Positions 18,920 to 27,385 of a stretch of DNA of 64,000 nucleotides are shown here, in pieces. The notes beneath the pieces were generated by a model. That model was given only the letters and a program-made list of their open reading frames with translations. It was not told the DNA's origin and ran no database searches. Every line of letters begins with the position of its first letter. The stretch's first letter is position 1. Location of the stretch: the NCBI GenBank assembly GCA_007748055.1, contig CP036279.1, forward strand, positions 3,534,001-3,598,000, written 5' to 3'. The position numbers were made by a program, and so were the translations under genes. This DNA comes from Kolteria novifilia (GTDB lineage: Bacteria > Planctomycetota > Planctomycetia > Kolteriales > Kolteriaceae).

Positions 18920-19891
18920 CTACTCGGCGACGTCGACGGTGATCACCTGCTCGTCGGAGAGATCGGTGACGAACTCGAGATGGTCGGTCACGTCGCTGGT
19001 GTCGCTGGGGACGTCGAGCGTGACGACGACGAGTTGCGTCTTCTTCGCGGTCGGCGCGGAGCGAATCTTGAAGTGTCCCTTGGTATTGTCGACACGGAGG
19101 ATTCGGAAGGGGCTGCTCGACTTGATGACGAGGTTCTTGGTCACCTTCTTGCCCGAGACGAGCTTGCCGAACTTGAGCGTCTCCGGCAGCACCGCGACGC
19201 TCGGCTCGACGACCGCGTTGACGACGACGGTCACTTTCTCGTTGGCCGGATCGTTGGTGTAGAGCTGGATGCGGTCCTCCAACGGTCCCGCCGGGGCGGA
19301 GTCCTTCAGCAGCACGTTGAGACGGTAGCGAACGTGATCGGCGTCACGGGAGAGTTCCTCGACATCGGCTTGCAGGGAGGGACTGCCGTAGTCGAGTCGT
19401 TCGATCTTCCAGTCGGCGTTGCCGCGATAGTCGATATTGAGCTGTTTTCGTACTGGTTTTGACTGTTCGACAATTCCGAAATCGACCTCGTGAACGCTTT
19501 GAGCGGTATCGCTCTTGCTAACGCAGTGCAAACGCAGCGCGACCTCTTCGCGTCGGGGGCGATCGAACTGAACGAAGATCGTTACGGACTTGGCACCTTC
19601 AAAACCGCTAGTATCAAGAACGGTGTTGATCGCGGTGGCGTGACCGGGCGAAATCGTGCGAACAGGCGTTTCGGCCCGGGTACAGCCGCAGGAGACCCGC
19701 AGACTTCGAATATGCAGTTCCTCGCTTCCCGTGTTGTGGAGAAGAAAGGACTGACTCGCCACTTTTCCCCGCTGTAGCGTGCCCAACTCGTGTTCGAGCG
19801 TATCGAAATAGCTTCCTAGTCGCGACGCGGCTTCGACCGAGGAGGCCACCGACAAGAGACACAGGAGTGCAACGGCAGTCCTAGGCAGCAT
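18920..19891 (-). CDS. DUF1573 exported protein
   Basis: 323 residues starting at the ATG at 19891, which has AGGAA upstream and opens a signal peptide (AVALLCLLSVASSVEA). The open frame extends back to 20347 but that part lacks a credible start and composition. The mature protein starts with the DUF1573 Ig-like domain (GTLQRGKVASQSFLLHNTG, LRVSCGCTRAE with the typical Cys-Gly-Cys) and continues with two further beta domains (VEPSVAVLPETLKFGKL). DUF1573 proteins are ASH/Ig-like envelope proteins of unknown role that are abundant in planctomycetes and Bacteroidetes. Confidence 0.88.
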   Translation of the reverse strand: MLPRTAVALLCLLSVASSVEAASRLGSYFDTLEHELGTLQRGKVASQSFLLHNTGSEELHIRSLRVSCGCTRAETPVRTISPGHATAINTVLDTSGFEGAKSVTIFVQFDRPRREEVALRLHCVSKSDTAQSVHEVDFGIVEQSKPVRKQLNIDYRGNADWKIERLDYGSPSLQADVEELSRDADHVRYRLNVLLKDSAPAGPLEDRIQLYTNDPANEKVTVVVNAVVEPSVAVLPETLKFGKLVSGKKVTKNLVIKSSSPFRILRVDNTKGHFKIRSAPTAKKTQLVVVTLDVPSDTSDVTDHLEFVTDLSDEQVITVDVAE

Positions 19892-20109
19892 GCTTGTTCC
19901 TCGCACAAGACAGACTCGGTTGCCGCCAACGAGGCTTCCAGGCGCACGGAGAGGGGTCACGCGACGATGGTTCGGCGGCAACCTTGGTATCGGCACGTCG
20001 GATCGGCAAGATGAATTGAATAAATGGCAACGACATTCCGAGGCCCTGCGGATGGCCCTAAACTTTCTTGTTTTTGAGTAGAGATAACGCATCAGCGGAG
20101 GATTGAACG

Positions 20110-20949
20110 TTGGGTAGTCTGAAACGACGCGAGATTGGCGTTTGCAGTTGGTCGTTACAAGTGACCAATCTTCCCCAGCTTGCCGGATACTGCGAGCAAC
20201 TTGGGGTCGATCTGGTGCAGATCGCTTGCGGCGACCCCCATCACGCCGCTTGGGAAGAGAATGAAACTTTTGTGGACGCGGCGAAGTCGGCTCCCTTTCG
20301 CTTGAGTTCGGCGATGATCGGATTTCCCGGGGAAGACTACACCACACCGGCCACGATTCAGCAAACCGGCGGCTTCGGCAATCCGAAGACGCGCGAGGAA
20401 CGCATCGAAACTTTCCGCTGGGCCGTCGAGCGAACCGTCGCTCTTGGGCTCGACAAGGTGCTCTGCCACGGCGGGTTCATGCCGGAGTCCGATGGCCCCG
20501 AGCGGGATCAGATGCTCGCGGCACTGCGGCAAGCGGCGGGGATCGCGGCGGAGAAAGGGGTGACGCTCATGCTCGAGACGGGGCAGGAGACAGCCTCGTG
20601 CCTGCGTCGGACCCTGGACGAACTCGGCGAGAAGAACCTTAAGGTGAACTTCGATCCCGCCAACATGCTGCTCTACAACATGGGCAATCCCATCGAGGCT
20701 CTCGACCTTCTCGGCCCTGACATCGCCGGGGTCCATCTGAAGGACGCTCATCCCCCGACCACGGCCGGCGAATGGGGAGCGGAGGTGCCGCTGGGAACCG
20801 GTTCGGTCGACATTCCCCGATTTGTCGCCAAGCTCGACGAGATCGGCTTCGAGGGCCCGCTCTTGATCGAACGCGAGGCCGGCGACGTTCCCAGTCGACT
20901 CAAGGACATCAAGGCCGGCATCGAGTTGCTCCGAGGCTTGATGGCTTAG
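20110..20949 (+). CDS. sugar phosphate isomerase/epimerase-like TIM-barrel protein
   Basis: 279 residues from a TTG start with a strong GGAGG eight bases upstream. AP endonuclease family 2/xylose isomerase-like barrel: GVCSWSL opening, GLDKVLCHGGFMP, TLMLETGQE, LKVNFDPANMLLYNMG, IAGVHLKDAHPP and PLLIEREAGD. The Glu/Asp/His set in these motifs is the usual metal site. Substrate is unknown, and such enzymes commonly act in sugar or polyol breakdown. The TAG stop lies within the end repeat of element copy B. Confidence 0.88.
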   Translation: MGSLKRREIGVCSWSLQVTNLPQLAGYCEQLGVDLVQIACGDPHHAAWEENETFVDAAKSAPFRLSSAMIGFPGEDYTTPATIQQTGGFGNPKTREERIETFRWAVERTVALGLDKVLCHGGFMPESDGPERDQMLAALRQAAGIAAEKGVTLMLETGQETASCLRRTLDELGEKNLKVNFDPANMLLYNMGNPIEALDLLGPDIAGVHLKDAHPPTTAGEWGAEVPLGTGSVDIPRFVAKLDEIGFEGPLLIEREAGDVPSRLKDIKAGIELLRGLMA

Positions 20950-21112
20950 CGGCCCGTTGATCTATTCGCTGCCGGCTACGAACGGCCCTTTTGACCAATG
21001 TCCGCGTCAATGAAGCTCGGCGAATCGACGGATTCGCCCGCGTTTCTTCTCCTTGATCTTGGCCAACATGGCTCGTTCTCGCCTTGGCCCGCTTGAGGCA
21101 ACGGACTGCTAG
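20946..21112 (+). repeat. 167-bp intergenic element, copy B
   Basis: Same element as copy A, here on the plus strand. Ends are TTAGCGGCCCGTTGATCTA and, inverted, CTAGCAGTCCGTTGCC. It contains a perfect 8-bp hairpin (GGCGAATC, loop GACG, GATTCGCC) and the shared block CTTGATCTTGGCCAACATGG. It begins on the stop codon of the TIM-barrel gene. Confidence 0.75.
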
Positions 21113-21420
21113 CCATCGCGGGAGTCTCGCGATAGCCCTCTTTGGAAGAAGGGGGGACGGAACGGGATTTTGCGAATGGGGTTCCGGAGCCGCGATGGTC
21201 GAGGAACCGACCCCCCTCTTTCCCCCCTTGGACAAGGAGGAACGGAAGAGGCGTTCCCCTTGTCCCCACGGGCATTTCTTGTGCATCTCCTTGGACACGG
21301 ACACTTCTTGTGCTCCCCCTTGTCCAAGGTCAAGTCATGCTGCTCCCCCTTGTGCAAGGGGGAGATAGAGGGGGTCTCTTCGAGAGCCCTGCTTCGAGGT
21401 GTTTCCCGCGGACCTCAACA
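21113..21420. repeat. low-complexity repeat patch (C-rich CCCCCTTGTCCAAGG units)
   Basis: About 300 bases between element copy B and the Lnt-like gene. It holds several imperfect copies of a short unit around CTCCCCCTTGTCCAAGG (near 21219, 21314 and 21347), some of which form CCTTG/CAAGG hairpins. Short open frames here have repeat-like, non-protein-like composition. I see no gene. Confidence 0.5.
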
Positions 21421-21422
21421 GC

Positions 21423-22943
21423 TTAATGATCCGCGATTGACTCGGGCTTGATCGCGAACGCGGCGAGGAGAAGTCCAGCGGTCACCAACATGCACGGCCA
21501 GGGAAAGACGTCACCGAGCCTGGCGTAGACGGACCGCCCCCGACCAGGGCTGACGTCGACACTGAGTTCCTGCATCTTGGACGACATCGTCGGCCGATAC
21601 TTGAGGAGTCGACCGCGGGAGTCACTGACGCTGAGCCATCCCTTCTGGCTCGCCCGCGCGACCGCGAACCCGCCTTCAACCCCACGCATGATCGCCGAGC
21701 GAACGTGAAACGGTCCGTCGATCACCGCGTCGCGAGCGGGGACGAAGACGAGACCCACCCCCTCGTTGGAATAGAGCCGAGCCCAATGGGGATACTCCAT
21801 GCCGTCGCTCATGATGACGCCCCAGGGCGGACTCGTTTGGAAGATGAAGACCGGATCGCCGCCCAGGCTATCATCGACCTCGAATCCCGGAACCAACTCG
21901 GAGCGTTCGTAGAAGTAGATTTGCTCGCTCGAGGGGAGAAAGGTCGCGGCGGTGTCCCGTTCGTCCTCGAGAATGATCTGGGTGAGCCCCGCGACGAGGG
22001 TGATTCCTTGCGACTTTGCCGTCTTGGCGAAGAGTTCCAGCAAATCGTCGATCTCCGCGACTCCAACGAGAAACATCCGCTTGGGGCAGAGAACCGCTTG
22101 GCAACCCAACTCGGAGAGTCGGACGATGGCGTCGACGTACGCCTGGGTCTGGTCCGGCGACACGGTAGTGATCTGAAGTGACTCTTCCTCGTCCTCATCG
22201 TCATGCGCAATCGCCACCATGCCGATTCGCAGCGGATTGACCATCGGTGGATCGAAGAGCCGAAAGTAGCCGAAGATCAGGCAAATCGTCAGGGTAACGA
22301 AGGTGACCGACAGGGCGCTGGCCGCGACATCAGTCTGACGTCGATAGTACCAAGCGACCGCGATCCCGGAGGGAAAGAGGGTCAAGATAAAGGTGATGCC
22401 CCAGATACCCGTGGCGCTCGCGATCTGAATGATCGCGGGGAAAAAGGTCTGGGTGTATGCGATGCTGAAATGAACGTCGCCGTCGCGGTAGAGCGACAGA
22501 AGGTACTCGTAAGCGACGATCGAGGAGGGGTACATCAGGACGACGCTCCAGTGACCCAACCGTCGGACAACGAAACGGGTCGCCAGCACGATGACGGTTT
22601 GAACCAGAGCGAAGGTGAAGATCGGCAGGTAGACCGCTTGGGGATAGTCTCCGTGACCGATGAAGGTGAGGATTCTCTGCGCGTCGGCCGAGAAGCCGAA
22701 GGTGACGAAGACGTCGATGAAGGCGAGGCTGAAGACGCCGAAGGTCAGCACGCCCGCGACGAGCCACGAGGTTTGAAACGCGATCAGTAGGAGCGGGATC
22801 GGCGCGAACCACAGAAGTGGAGCCGAGTACAGGGTCCCATAGGAGAGCGTGAACCCGAATGTCGCCAGCGCGGTGAGCACCACGATCGAGAGTGGCGTCA
22901 GCTTCCGGGCCGATGGCGAGTGATGGGTGCGACTATGTTCCAC
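21423..22943 (-). CDS. apolipoprotein N-acyltransferase-like membrane protein lacking the catalytic triad
   Basis: 506 residues. Six to seven N-terminal membrane segments (to about residue 225) are followed by a nitrilase-like domain and a final C-terminal membrane segment, the layout of Lnt. The Lnt catalytic residues appear replaced: the WPE glutamate position reads CPK (AVLCPKRMF), the lysine before HLVP reads Arg (ERSELVPG), and the CYE cysteine position reads Ser (GVIMSDGMEYPHWAR). Recognisable family features remain (GMVAIAHDD, FVPARDAVIDGPFH, ARASQKGWLSVSDSRGRLL). It probably does not acylate lipoproteins by the known mechanism. Reading frame is intact, which argues against simple decay. 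Confidence 0.8.
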   Translation of the reverse strand: MEHSRTHHSPSARKLTPLSIVVLTALATFGFTLSYGTLYSAPLLWFAPIPLLLIAFQTSWLVAGVLTFGVFSLAFIDVFVTFGFSADAQRILTFIGHGDYPQAVYLPIFTFALVQTVIVLATRFVVRRLGHWSVVLMYPSSIVAYEYLLSLYRDGDVHFSIAYTQTFFPAIIQIASATGIWGITFILTLFPSGIAVAWYYRRQTDVAASALSVTFVTLTICLIFGYFRLFDPPMVNPLRIGMVAIAHDDEDEEESLQITTVSPDQTQAYVDAIVRLSELGCQAVLCPKRMFLVGVAEIDDLLELFAKTAKSQGITLVAGLTQIILEDERDTAATFLPSSEQIYFYERSELVPGFEVDDSLGGDPVFIFQTSPPWGVIMSDGMEYPHWARLYSNEGVGLVFVPARDAVIDGPFHVRSAIMRGVEGGFAVARASQKGWLSVSDSRGRLLKYRPTMSSKMQELSVDVSPGRGRSVYARLGDVFPWPCMLVTAGLLLAAFAIKPESIADH

Positions 22944-23416
22944 GCCTGATGATCCCAGTTCCCCTTGCAGACCGTAGAGCGATTCGATGCCGGATGCGGA
23001 CCCTTCTCTCGATCGATCTCCACGTCAAGAGAACGCGACGAATCGACGGATTCGCCCGTCGTTCTTCTCCTTGGGCTTGGCGGAGGTCCTTGGTTTCAGT
23101 CTTCGCCGGCTTGTTGGCGTGGTTTGCTCGGTCGAACATCCGACCGAGGGACGTGCGCCGTCGTGGTGCTCTCGGCTCTTTCCCGCGAGCGTGCCCCGCC
23201 TCGACCAATTTACATCTGTCGCGTAGAAAGACCAGGATACCGCCAGGGAACGGAGCGGCGCGTTCGTAGAACGAACTCTCCTACACGCCCGTGGTCTCCG
23301 TCAGGAACGAATGATGGCCGCTTGGCGACGTCCTCGACCAAGGCAACCGCCGCGGGAGGTCGGCGATCGACCGGGCAGCGGGAAGTACACCGGGGGAGGA
23401 TCCATAAGATAGCGCC
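22944..23416. other. divergent intergenic region with a related repeat block
   Basis: About 470 bases between the divergent Lnt-like gene and the membrane protein at 23417, so promoters for both should lie here. It contains the element-related block at 22985-23090. No convincing additional gene: the open frames at 22892-23534 are compositional shadows. Confidence 0.5.
22985..23090 (+). repeat. diverged copy C of the 167-bp element
   Basis: Matches copy B from ATTCGATGCCGG through the hairpin CGAATC-GACG-GATTCG and TTCTTCTCCTTG, with a changed left part and no clear terminal repeats. It is partial or strongly diverged. Confidence 0.5.
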
Positions 23417-24178
23417 ATGGAACTCAGTCTATTTGCCGTCTCTCTCGCAGCCGGGCTCGCGTGGACGTTGCCGCTCTTGCCGACGACGGATGTCCATCCC
23501 GGTTTCTTTCGGACGTCTTGGTTGGTCTGCCTAGGGCTCTTGGTCCTGTCGTTTCTTAGCGGCTGGAACGACTCCTCGATGGTGCGCTCGACGCTGATCG
23601 TGGTTGGGGCGGTTGGTTGCTATCTCTGCTTTTTCCTTTGGGCGCTCGAACGGATTGGGGCAGCGCGCAATCTGGGGCTCGCGATGGGCGTCCTGCTGAT
23701 CGGCGTGCTCGTTGAGCAAACCCTCGCGGGAGCCCATTCGTGGGCGGCGCTGGAGGTCGCCAACGCGCTGACAGGAGCGTGGTTGATGGGGGCGTGTCTG
23801 GGAGCGATGTTGCTCGGACACGACTATCTGACGGCTCCCTGGATGTCGCTGACGCCACTGCGTCGACTGATCCTGAGCATCTTCTTCGCCGCGTCGCTGC
23901 GGAGCCTGTCGTCGTTGACGGGCCTCCTGTTGAGCAACCAATTCGGGCCGGCGAGCGATGTCGCCCCCTTGGCCAGCGGGAGTTGGTGGTTCTACGTCAG
24001 CCTACGATTGATCGTCGGCTTGCTGGCGCCGCTGGTGCTTTCGGTCATGGCGTGGCAGGTGCTGAAGTACAAACACACGCAAGCCGCGACGGGCATCCTC
24101 TACGTGGCGGTCATCGTCACGATGATCGGGGAGGTCTCCGCCATCGCGCTCAATCGACTCGCGGGAGTACCGGTGTGA
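23417..24178 (+). CDS. multi-pass membrane protein, unknown function
   Basis: 253 residues with about seven or eight hydrophobic segments covering almost the whole length. Between segments 4 and 5 is a polar stretch, GHDYLTAPWMSLTPLRRL, which I recall from unnamed bacterial membrane proteins. There is no signal for a transporter superfamily I can name. The stop overlaps the start of the next gene (GTGA), indicating translational coupling. GGAGG lies about 16 bases before the ATG, a longer spacing than usual. Confidence 0.8.
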   Translation: MELSLFAVSLAAGLAWTLPLLPTTDVHPGFFRTSWLVCLGLLVLSFLSGWNDSSMVRSTLIVVGAVGCYLCFFLWALERIGAARNLGLAMGVLLIGVLVEQTLAGAHSWAALEVANALTGAWLMGACLGAMLLGHDYLTAPWMSLTPLRRLILSIFFAASLRSLSSLTGLLLSNQFGPASDVAPLASGSWWFYVSLRLIVGLLAPLVLSVMAWQVLKYKHTQAATGILYVAVIVTMIGEVSAIALNRLAGVPV

Positions 24179-24705
24179 TCAACATGCAGTGGGAGTGTTC
24201 TACCTGTAAAGCGATCTGTCATCTTGTGGACGTTTCGGCGGCGGCTGAGGCACGCTGCGATGCCTGCGGGGAGACGCGAGCGATCAACCACGAGGCGATC
24301 GAAGGGGAGGTCATCCAACGCTGCCCCGTTTGCGGGACGGATGACCTCTACATGCAGAAGGACTTTCCGCCACAGTTGGGCTGGCTGATTATCGGCGTCG
24401 GGTTCGTCCTCGCGTCGATTTTCTGGCTGTACTACAGCTGGATTGGATGGATTTTGGTCCTTTTCGGCTCAATGTTGATCGATTTTCTTCTCTTTCACAC
24501 CAGAAAAGACGTCACGGTGTGCTATCGGTGCCTCGCGATGTACCGCGGGGCGGGGGAGAACCCCAAGCATTTGGCATTCGACCTTGCGATTGGGGAACGC
24601 TACCGCCAGGAGCGCATTCGGATCAAGGAACGGGCGCAATTGGAGTCTTCGGGGCCCCCTTCCGAAGCAGCCGAGCCCTCGGCGCATGAAAAGGCCCGAG
24701 ACTAA
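24175..24705 (+). CDS. zinc-ribbon membrane protein, unknown function
   Basis: About 176 residues from a GTG that overlaps the upstream stop (GTGA); an ATG three codons later is the alternative. The open frame back to 23740 is a shadow of the preceding gene. Two zinc-ribbon cysteine pairs come first (CSTCKAICHL...CDACGE and CPVCGTDDLY), then two membrane segments (LGWLIIGVGFVLASIFWLY and a following one), then CYRCLAMY and a charged tail. It probably works with the coupled membrane protein. Confidence 0.8.
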   Translation: MINMQWECSTCKAICHLVDVSAAAEARCDACGETRAINHEAIEGEVIQRCPVCGTDDLYMQKDFPPQLGWLIIGVGFVLASIFWLYYSWIGWILVLFGSMLIDFLLFHTRKDVTVCYRCLAMYRGAGENPKHLAFDLAIGERYRQERIRIKERAQLESSGPPSEAAEPSAHEKARD

Positions 24706-24718
24706 GAAAGTCCCGGGC
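24694..24718 (-). terminator. terminator between convergent genes
   Basis: A 10-bp stem with one mismatch (GCCCGAGACT / AGTCCCGGGC) and a 5-base loop, overlapping the end of the zinc-ribbon gene. On the minus strand it is followed by CCTTTTC, so it fits best as the plsX terminator. Confidence 0.65.
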
Positions 24719-24759
24719 TCGAAGGAACCAATGGTTCCAGTCGGACGACGTGGCCGAAC

Positions 24760-25782
24760 TTAGGCGCTGGCTTCCGCTTCGACTTTGGAACAGTTGCGAG
24801 TGTGTTCCATCTCTTGAGAGATCATCTTGTTGACGACGCGGAACTGCTTGGCAGCGCCCAGGGCGTTGCGGATCGCGCGGGCGTCGCTGGCCCCATGGCA
24901 GATCATGCAGACACCGTCGATGCCGAGAAGGGGAGCTCCACCGACTTCGCTGTGGTGATAGCGACGGTGAAGCTTGCTGAGGGCCTGACGGCCGAGTTCT
25001 CGTTCGTCCCGGAGCGTGCAGAGTAGCTCTTGGCCGGCCGCTTCCATCAGGAAGTCGACCATCCCTTCGCAGCACTTCAGTACGATGTTGCCGACGAAGC
25101 CTTCGCAGACGATGACGTCGACCACGCCACGGAAGATGTCCCGGCCTTCGACGTTGCCGTGGAACTGGTCGCGAAGAGGACTCTGGTTGAAGAGATGAAT
25201 CGTCTCTTTCGCCAGGTCGTTGCCCTTGGCCTCTTCGGTGCCGATATTGAGCAGCCCGATCGAGGGATTGTCCTGTCCAAGCATTTGCTTGGCGTAGATA
25301 AGTCCCATCAGGCCGAAGTTGAAGAGATGGCTAGGCCGCGGATTGACGTTCGCGCCGACGTCCAGCAGGACGGACCAACCGACCGGGGAGGGGACCGTCA
25401 CGGCGATTGCGGGCTTCTTGATGCCGGGCAAAAAGCGCCGACTCATCAAGGCCCCGGCAACCACCGCTCCGGTATTCCCGGCGCTGATGACACCTTCAAC
25501 GTCGCCGGCCGAGAGCAGATCCCAGCACCGAAACGTCGACGCTTCGGGCTTGTTCCGCATCGCCTTGGCGGGACTTTCGTCCATCCCGACGATTTCGACG
25601 GTGTGATTGAAGCTGATCCGATCGAGAACCGACGCCGTAGCGTCGAGGTGTGGTTCGATCTGGTCCTGATCCCCAACGAGAACTACCGAGAGATCCTCGT
25701 CGGTCTCCAAGGCGCTCAAGACACCTGAGACCACCGGTTCGGGTCCGTGATCGCCACCCATGGCATCGACTGCGAGTCGCAT
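24760..25782 (-). CDS. plsX: phosphate acyltransferase PlsX
   Basis: 340 residues from the ATG at 25782 (MRLAVDAMGGDHGP, the classic PlsX opening). Other family blocks: SAGNTGAVVAGALM, LDVGANVNPRPSHL, NIGTEEAKGNDL, CEGFVGNIVLKC and GIDGVCMICHGAS. PlsX converts acyl-ACP and phosphate to acyl-phosphate, the donor for PlsY in phospholipid synthesis. It begins 4 bases after rpmF, the common rpmF-plsX operon order. The usual next genes (fabH, fabD) are absent: a terminator follows. Confidence 0.97.
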   Translation of the reverse strand: MRLAVDAMGGDHGPEPVVSGVLSALETDEDLSVVLVGDQDQIEPHLDATASVLDRISFNHTVEIVGMDESPAKAMRNKPEASTFRCWDLLSAGDVEGVISAGNTGAVVAGALMSRRFLPGIKKPAIAVTVPSPVGWSVLLDVGANVNPRPSHLFNFGLMGLIYAKQMLGQDNPSIGLLNIGTEEAKGNDLAKETIHLFNQSPLRDQFHGNVEGRDIFRGVVDVIVCEGFVGNIVLKCCEGMVDFLMEAAGQELLCTLRDERELGRQALSKLHRRYHHSEVGGAPLLGIDGVCMICHGASDARAIRNALGAAKQFRVVNKMISQEMEHTRNCSKVEAEASA

Positions 25783-25786
25783 CGCG

Positions 25787-25972
25787 TTAAGGCGCCTCCT
25801 CTTGGGAAACCACGACTCGGCCCTGAAAGTATCCGCAAGCTTCGCAGACGCGATGGGGTTGAGTCGCCGCTCCACAGTTCGAACAGTGAATGAATCGAGG
25901 CTTGGTCAACGCCTTGTTGGCGCGTCCCAACCTCGTCTTGGAATGAGACTTCCGTCTCTTGGGTACAGCCAT
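25787..25972 (-). CDS. rpmF: 50S ribosomal protein L32
   Basis: 61 residues with the family start AVPKRRKSHSKTR and a four-cysteine zinc site (CSNCG...CEACGYFQGR). The presence of both Cys pairs marks it as the zinc-containing form. It is the first gene of the rpmF-plsX pair. Confidence 0.97.
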   Translation of the reverse strand: MAVPKRRKSHSKTRLGRANKALTKPRFIHCSNCGAATQPHRVCEACGYFQGRVVVSQEEAP

Positions 25973-26497
25973 GTCCGATCCTTCCTTCCGTTCTTCGGTA
26001 TCGCGAGATTTCCGTGCCGATGCTTGTCGGCGGCATGTCAGGCGATTGGCCGATCGTCGGTTGGGAACCGCGATGACGACTGCGAACGTAGTGTCTCACA
26101 TTCGTTCACGAAGTCAATCAGGCGATTCACACCTCACTCGATGCGGCATGCCGAATGCCGTGCGTAACCGTTAAGCTCCCAGTTGGTTCGCCCAGTCGGG
26201 CAATTCCGTGGCCTGACCGGTGAGCTCGCCACCTGGCGAATGAGATGCCCTAAGGCAGTGATATCAAAACAATTGAGTTACGATTAACCCGCTCACAGTC
26301 AAGTACACGCCCCGCAAGCATGCCCCAGACCATTTGCTCACGCCATCTTTGGACACTTGGGAATTTTCTGACAGTTTATCCACAGGCCGACCGACGGGCG
26401 CGAGCAGCGTTCGCGTCTCTCCTTGAGCCCTCGAAGCCACTTGGTGAAGATTGGCTGAAGAAATAGAGCCCATCGAGGATCGGGATCGCCAAGCACC
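25973..26497. other. intergenic region upstream of rpmF
   Basis: About 525 bases. It should contain the rpmF-plsX promoter. The AT-richer stretch 26255-26385 includes one perfect DnaA-box-like TTATCCACA at 26376-26384. No ORF with convincing coding character was found on either strand. Confidence 0.5.
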
Positions 26498-26998
26498 TCA
26501 GTCCTTCACGTCCTTGTCCAGGTGGGGAGGAACGTCGACTACGTCCGGGCGATCGTAAGGGCGGGGCCCCCCTTGTTGGGAGAATCCCCCGTGAAAGCGG
26601 ATGTCCCCTCGGCGTATCCGCTCCTGAAACCACCTGACCAGACGCTCTCGGCAAAGTTTGCGGGTTGGGGGCAACAGGAGAGCGAAACCGCCAGCATCGG
26701 TCAGAAACCCGGGCGTCAACAACAACGCCGACCCGACCAGGACAAGCGCCGCGTCGACCAGTTCCGGGCCAGGGATGCCGCCTCCGCGAAACCGCTGGGA
26801 AATGCTTCGGAAAACCGAAAGCGATTGCTGGCGGGCAAGGACCGCTCCGAGAACCCCGGTGACCAAAATGCTGCCGATCGTCACCATCGTCGCCATCGTG
26901 CTGCCGAGGCGCTGCGCCATCCATCCGTGGACCTGAAGCAGGACGAACAGCTCGACCAGGGGAACGCAAGTCAACAAAAGGATCAGGCGAATCAGCAT
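26498..26998 (-). CDS. FxsA-family membrane protein
   Basis: 166 residues if started at 26998 (MLIRLILLLTCVPLVELFVL, the usual FxsA opening); an ATG at 27058 would add 20 residues without a better ribosome site. Three or four membrane segments, with GSILVTGVLGAVLARQQ and ALLLTPGFLTDAGGFALLLP, the conserved FxsA motif containing TPG. FxsA in E. coli is linked to phage exclusion by F plasmid, but the cellular function is unknown. The C-terminal tail is basic then acidic. Confidence 0.85.
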   Translation of the reverse strand: MLIRLILLLTCVPLVELFVLLQVHGWMAQRLGSTMATMVTIGSILVTGVLGAVLARQQSLSVFRSISQRFRGGGIPGPELVDAALVLVGSALLLTPGFLTDAGGFALLLPPTRKLCRERLVRWFQERIRRGDIRFHGGFSQQGGPRPYDRPDVVDVPPHLDKDVKD

Positions 26999-27058
26999 GG
27001 ACTGCTCGATGAATCGGAGTGGCGACAGTGAACGGAAGAGATATTGGGCTTGACCCAT

Positions 27059-27385
27059 GACGTCACGAAGTTTATTCGCGGCGCCTGTGGCACATGGACG
27101 TGCCCTTCAAGGCGCAAGGATGCGCCTTTTCTCTCTTCTACGCAGCGGCAGGTGTGGGAAGTCAACCGATTTCGTACCGGCCGCGAAATTCATGGGCGTG
27201 AACATGACAGGTCTCATCGCCCGAGCGGCGACGACTCTGTTTCGGCTCCTCTTCGACTCGGAGCGACCCCGTCGGCATGGCGGGCTTCGAGGTCGGAAGG
27301 GAGGACGGTCCCGCCGTTGGTCTCGAGGGCGACGGACGATCTGGCTGCCCAAGTGGCTCTGAGAGCACCCACGCCCTTCACGGAC
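27059..27385. other. intergenic region with a plus-facing hairpin
   Basis: About 330 bases between the FHA gene and the FxsA-family gene. It holds the hairpin at 27109-27128. A plus-strand frame from 27192 could encode about 56 residues, starting MTGLIARAATTLFRLLFDSE after the second Met and ending in an Arg-rich tail, but it has no ribosome site, so I do not call it a gene. Confidence 0.4.
27109..27128 (+). terminator. intrinsic-terminator-like hairpin without an assigned gene
   Basis: Perfect 8-bp stem (AAGGCGCA / TGCGCCTT), 4-base loop AGGA, followed on the plus strand by TTCTCTCTT. No plus-strand gene precedes it. Confidence 0.5.

Noticed and set aside
26376-26384. Perfect DnaA box TTATCCACA, possible replication origin
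   Set aside because: A single 9-mer is expected about once in two windows this size by chance; no box cluster, and no dnaA or dnaN nearby.
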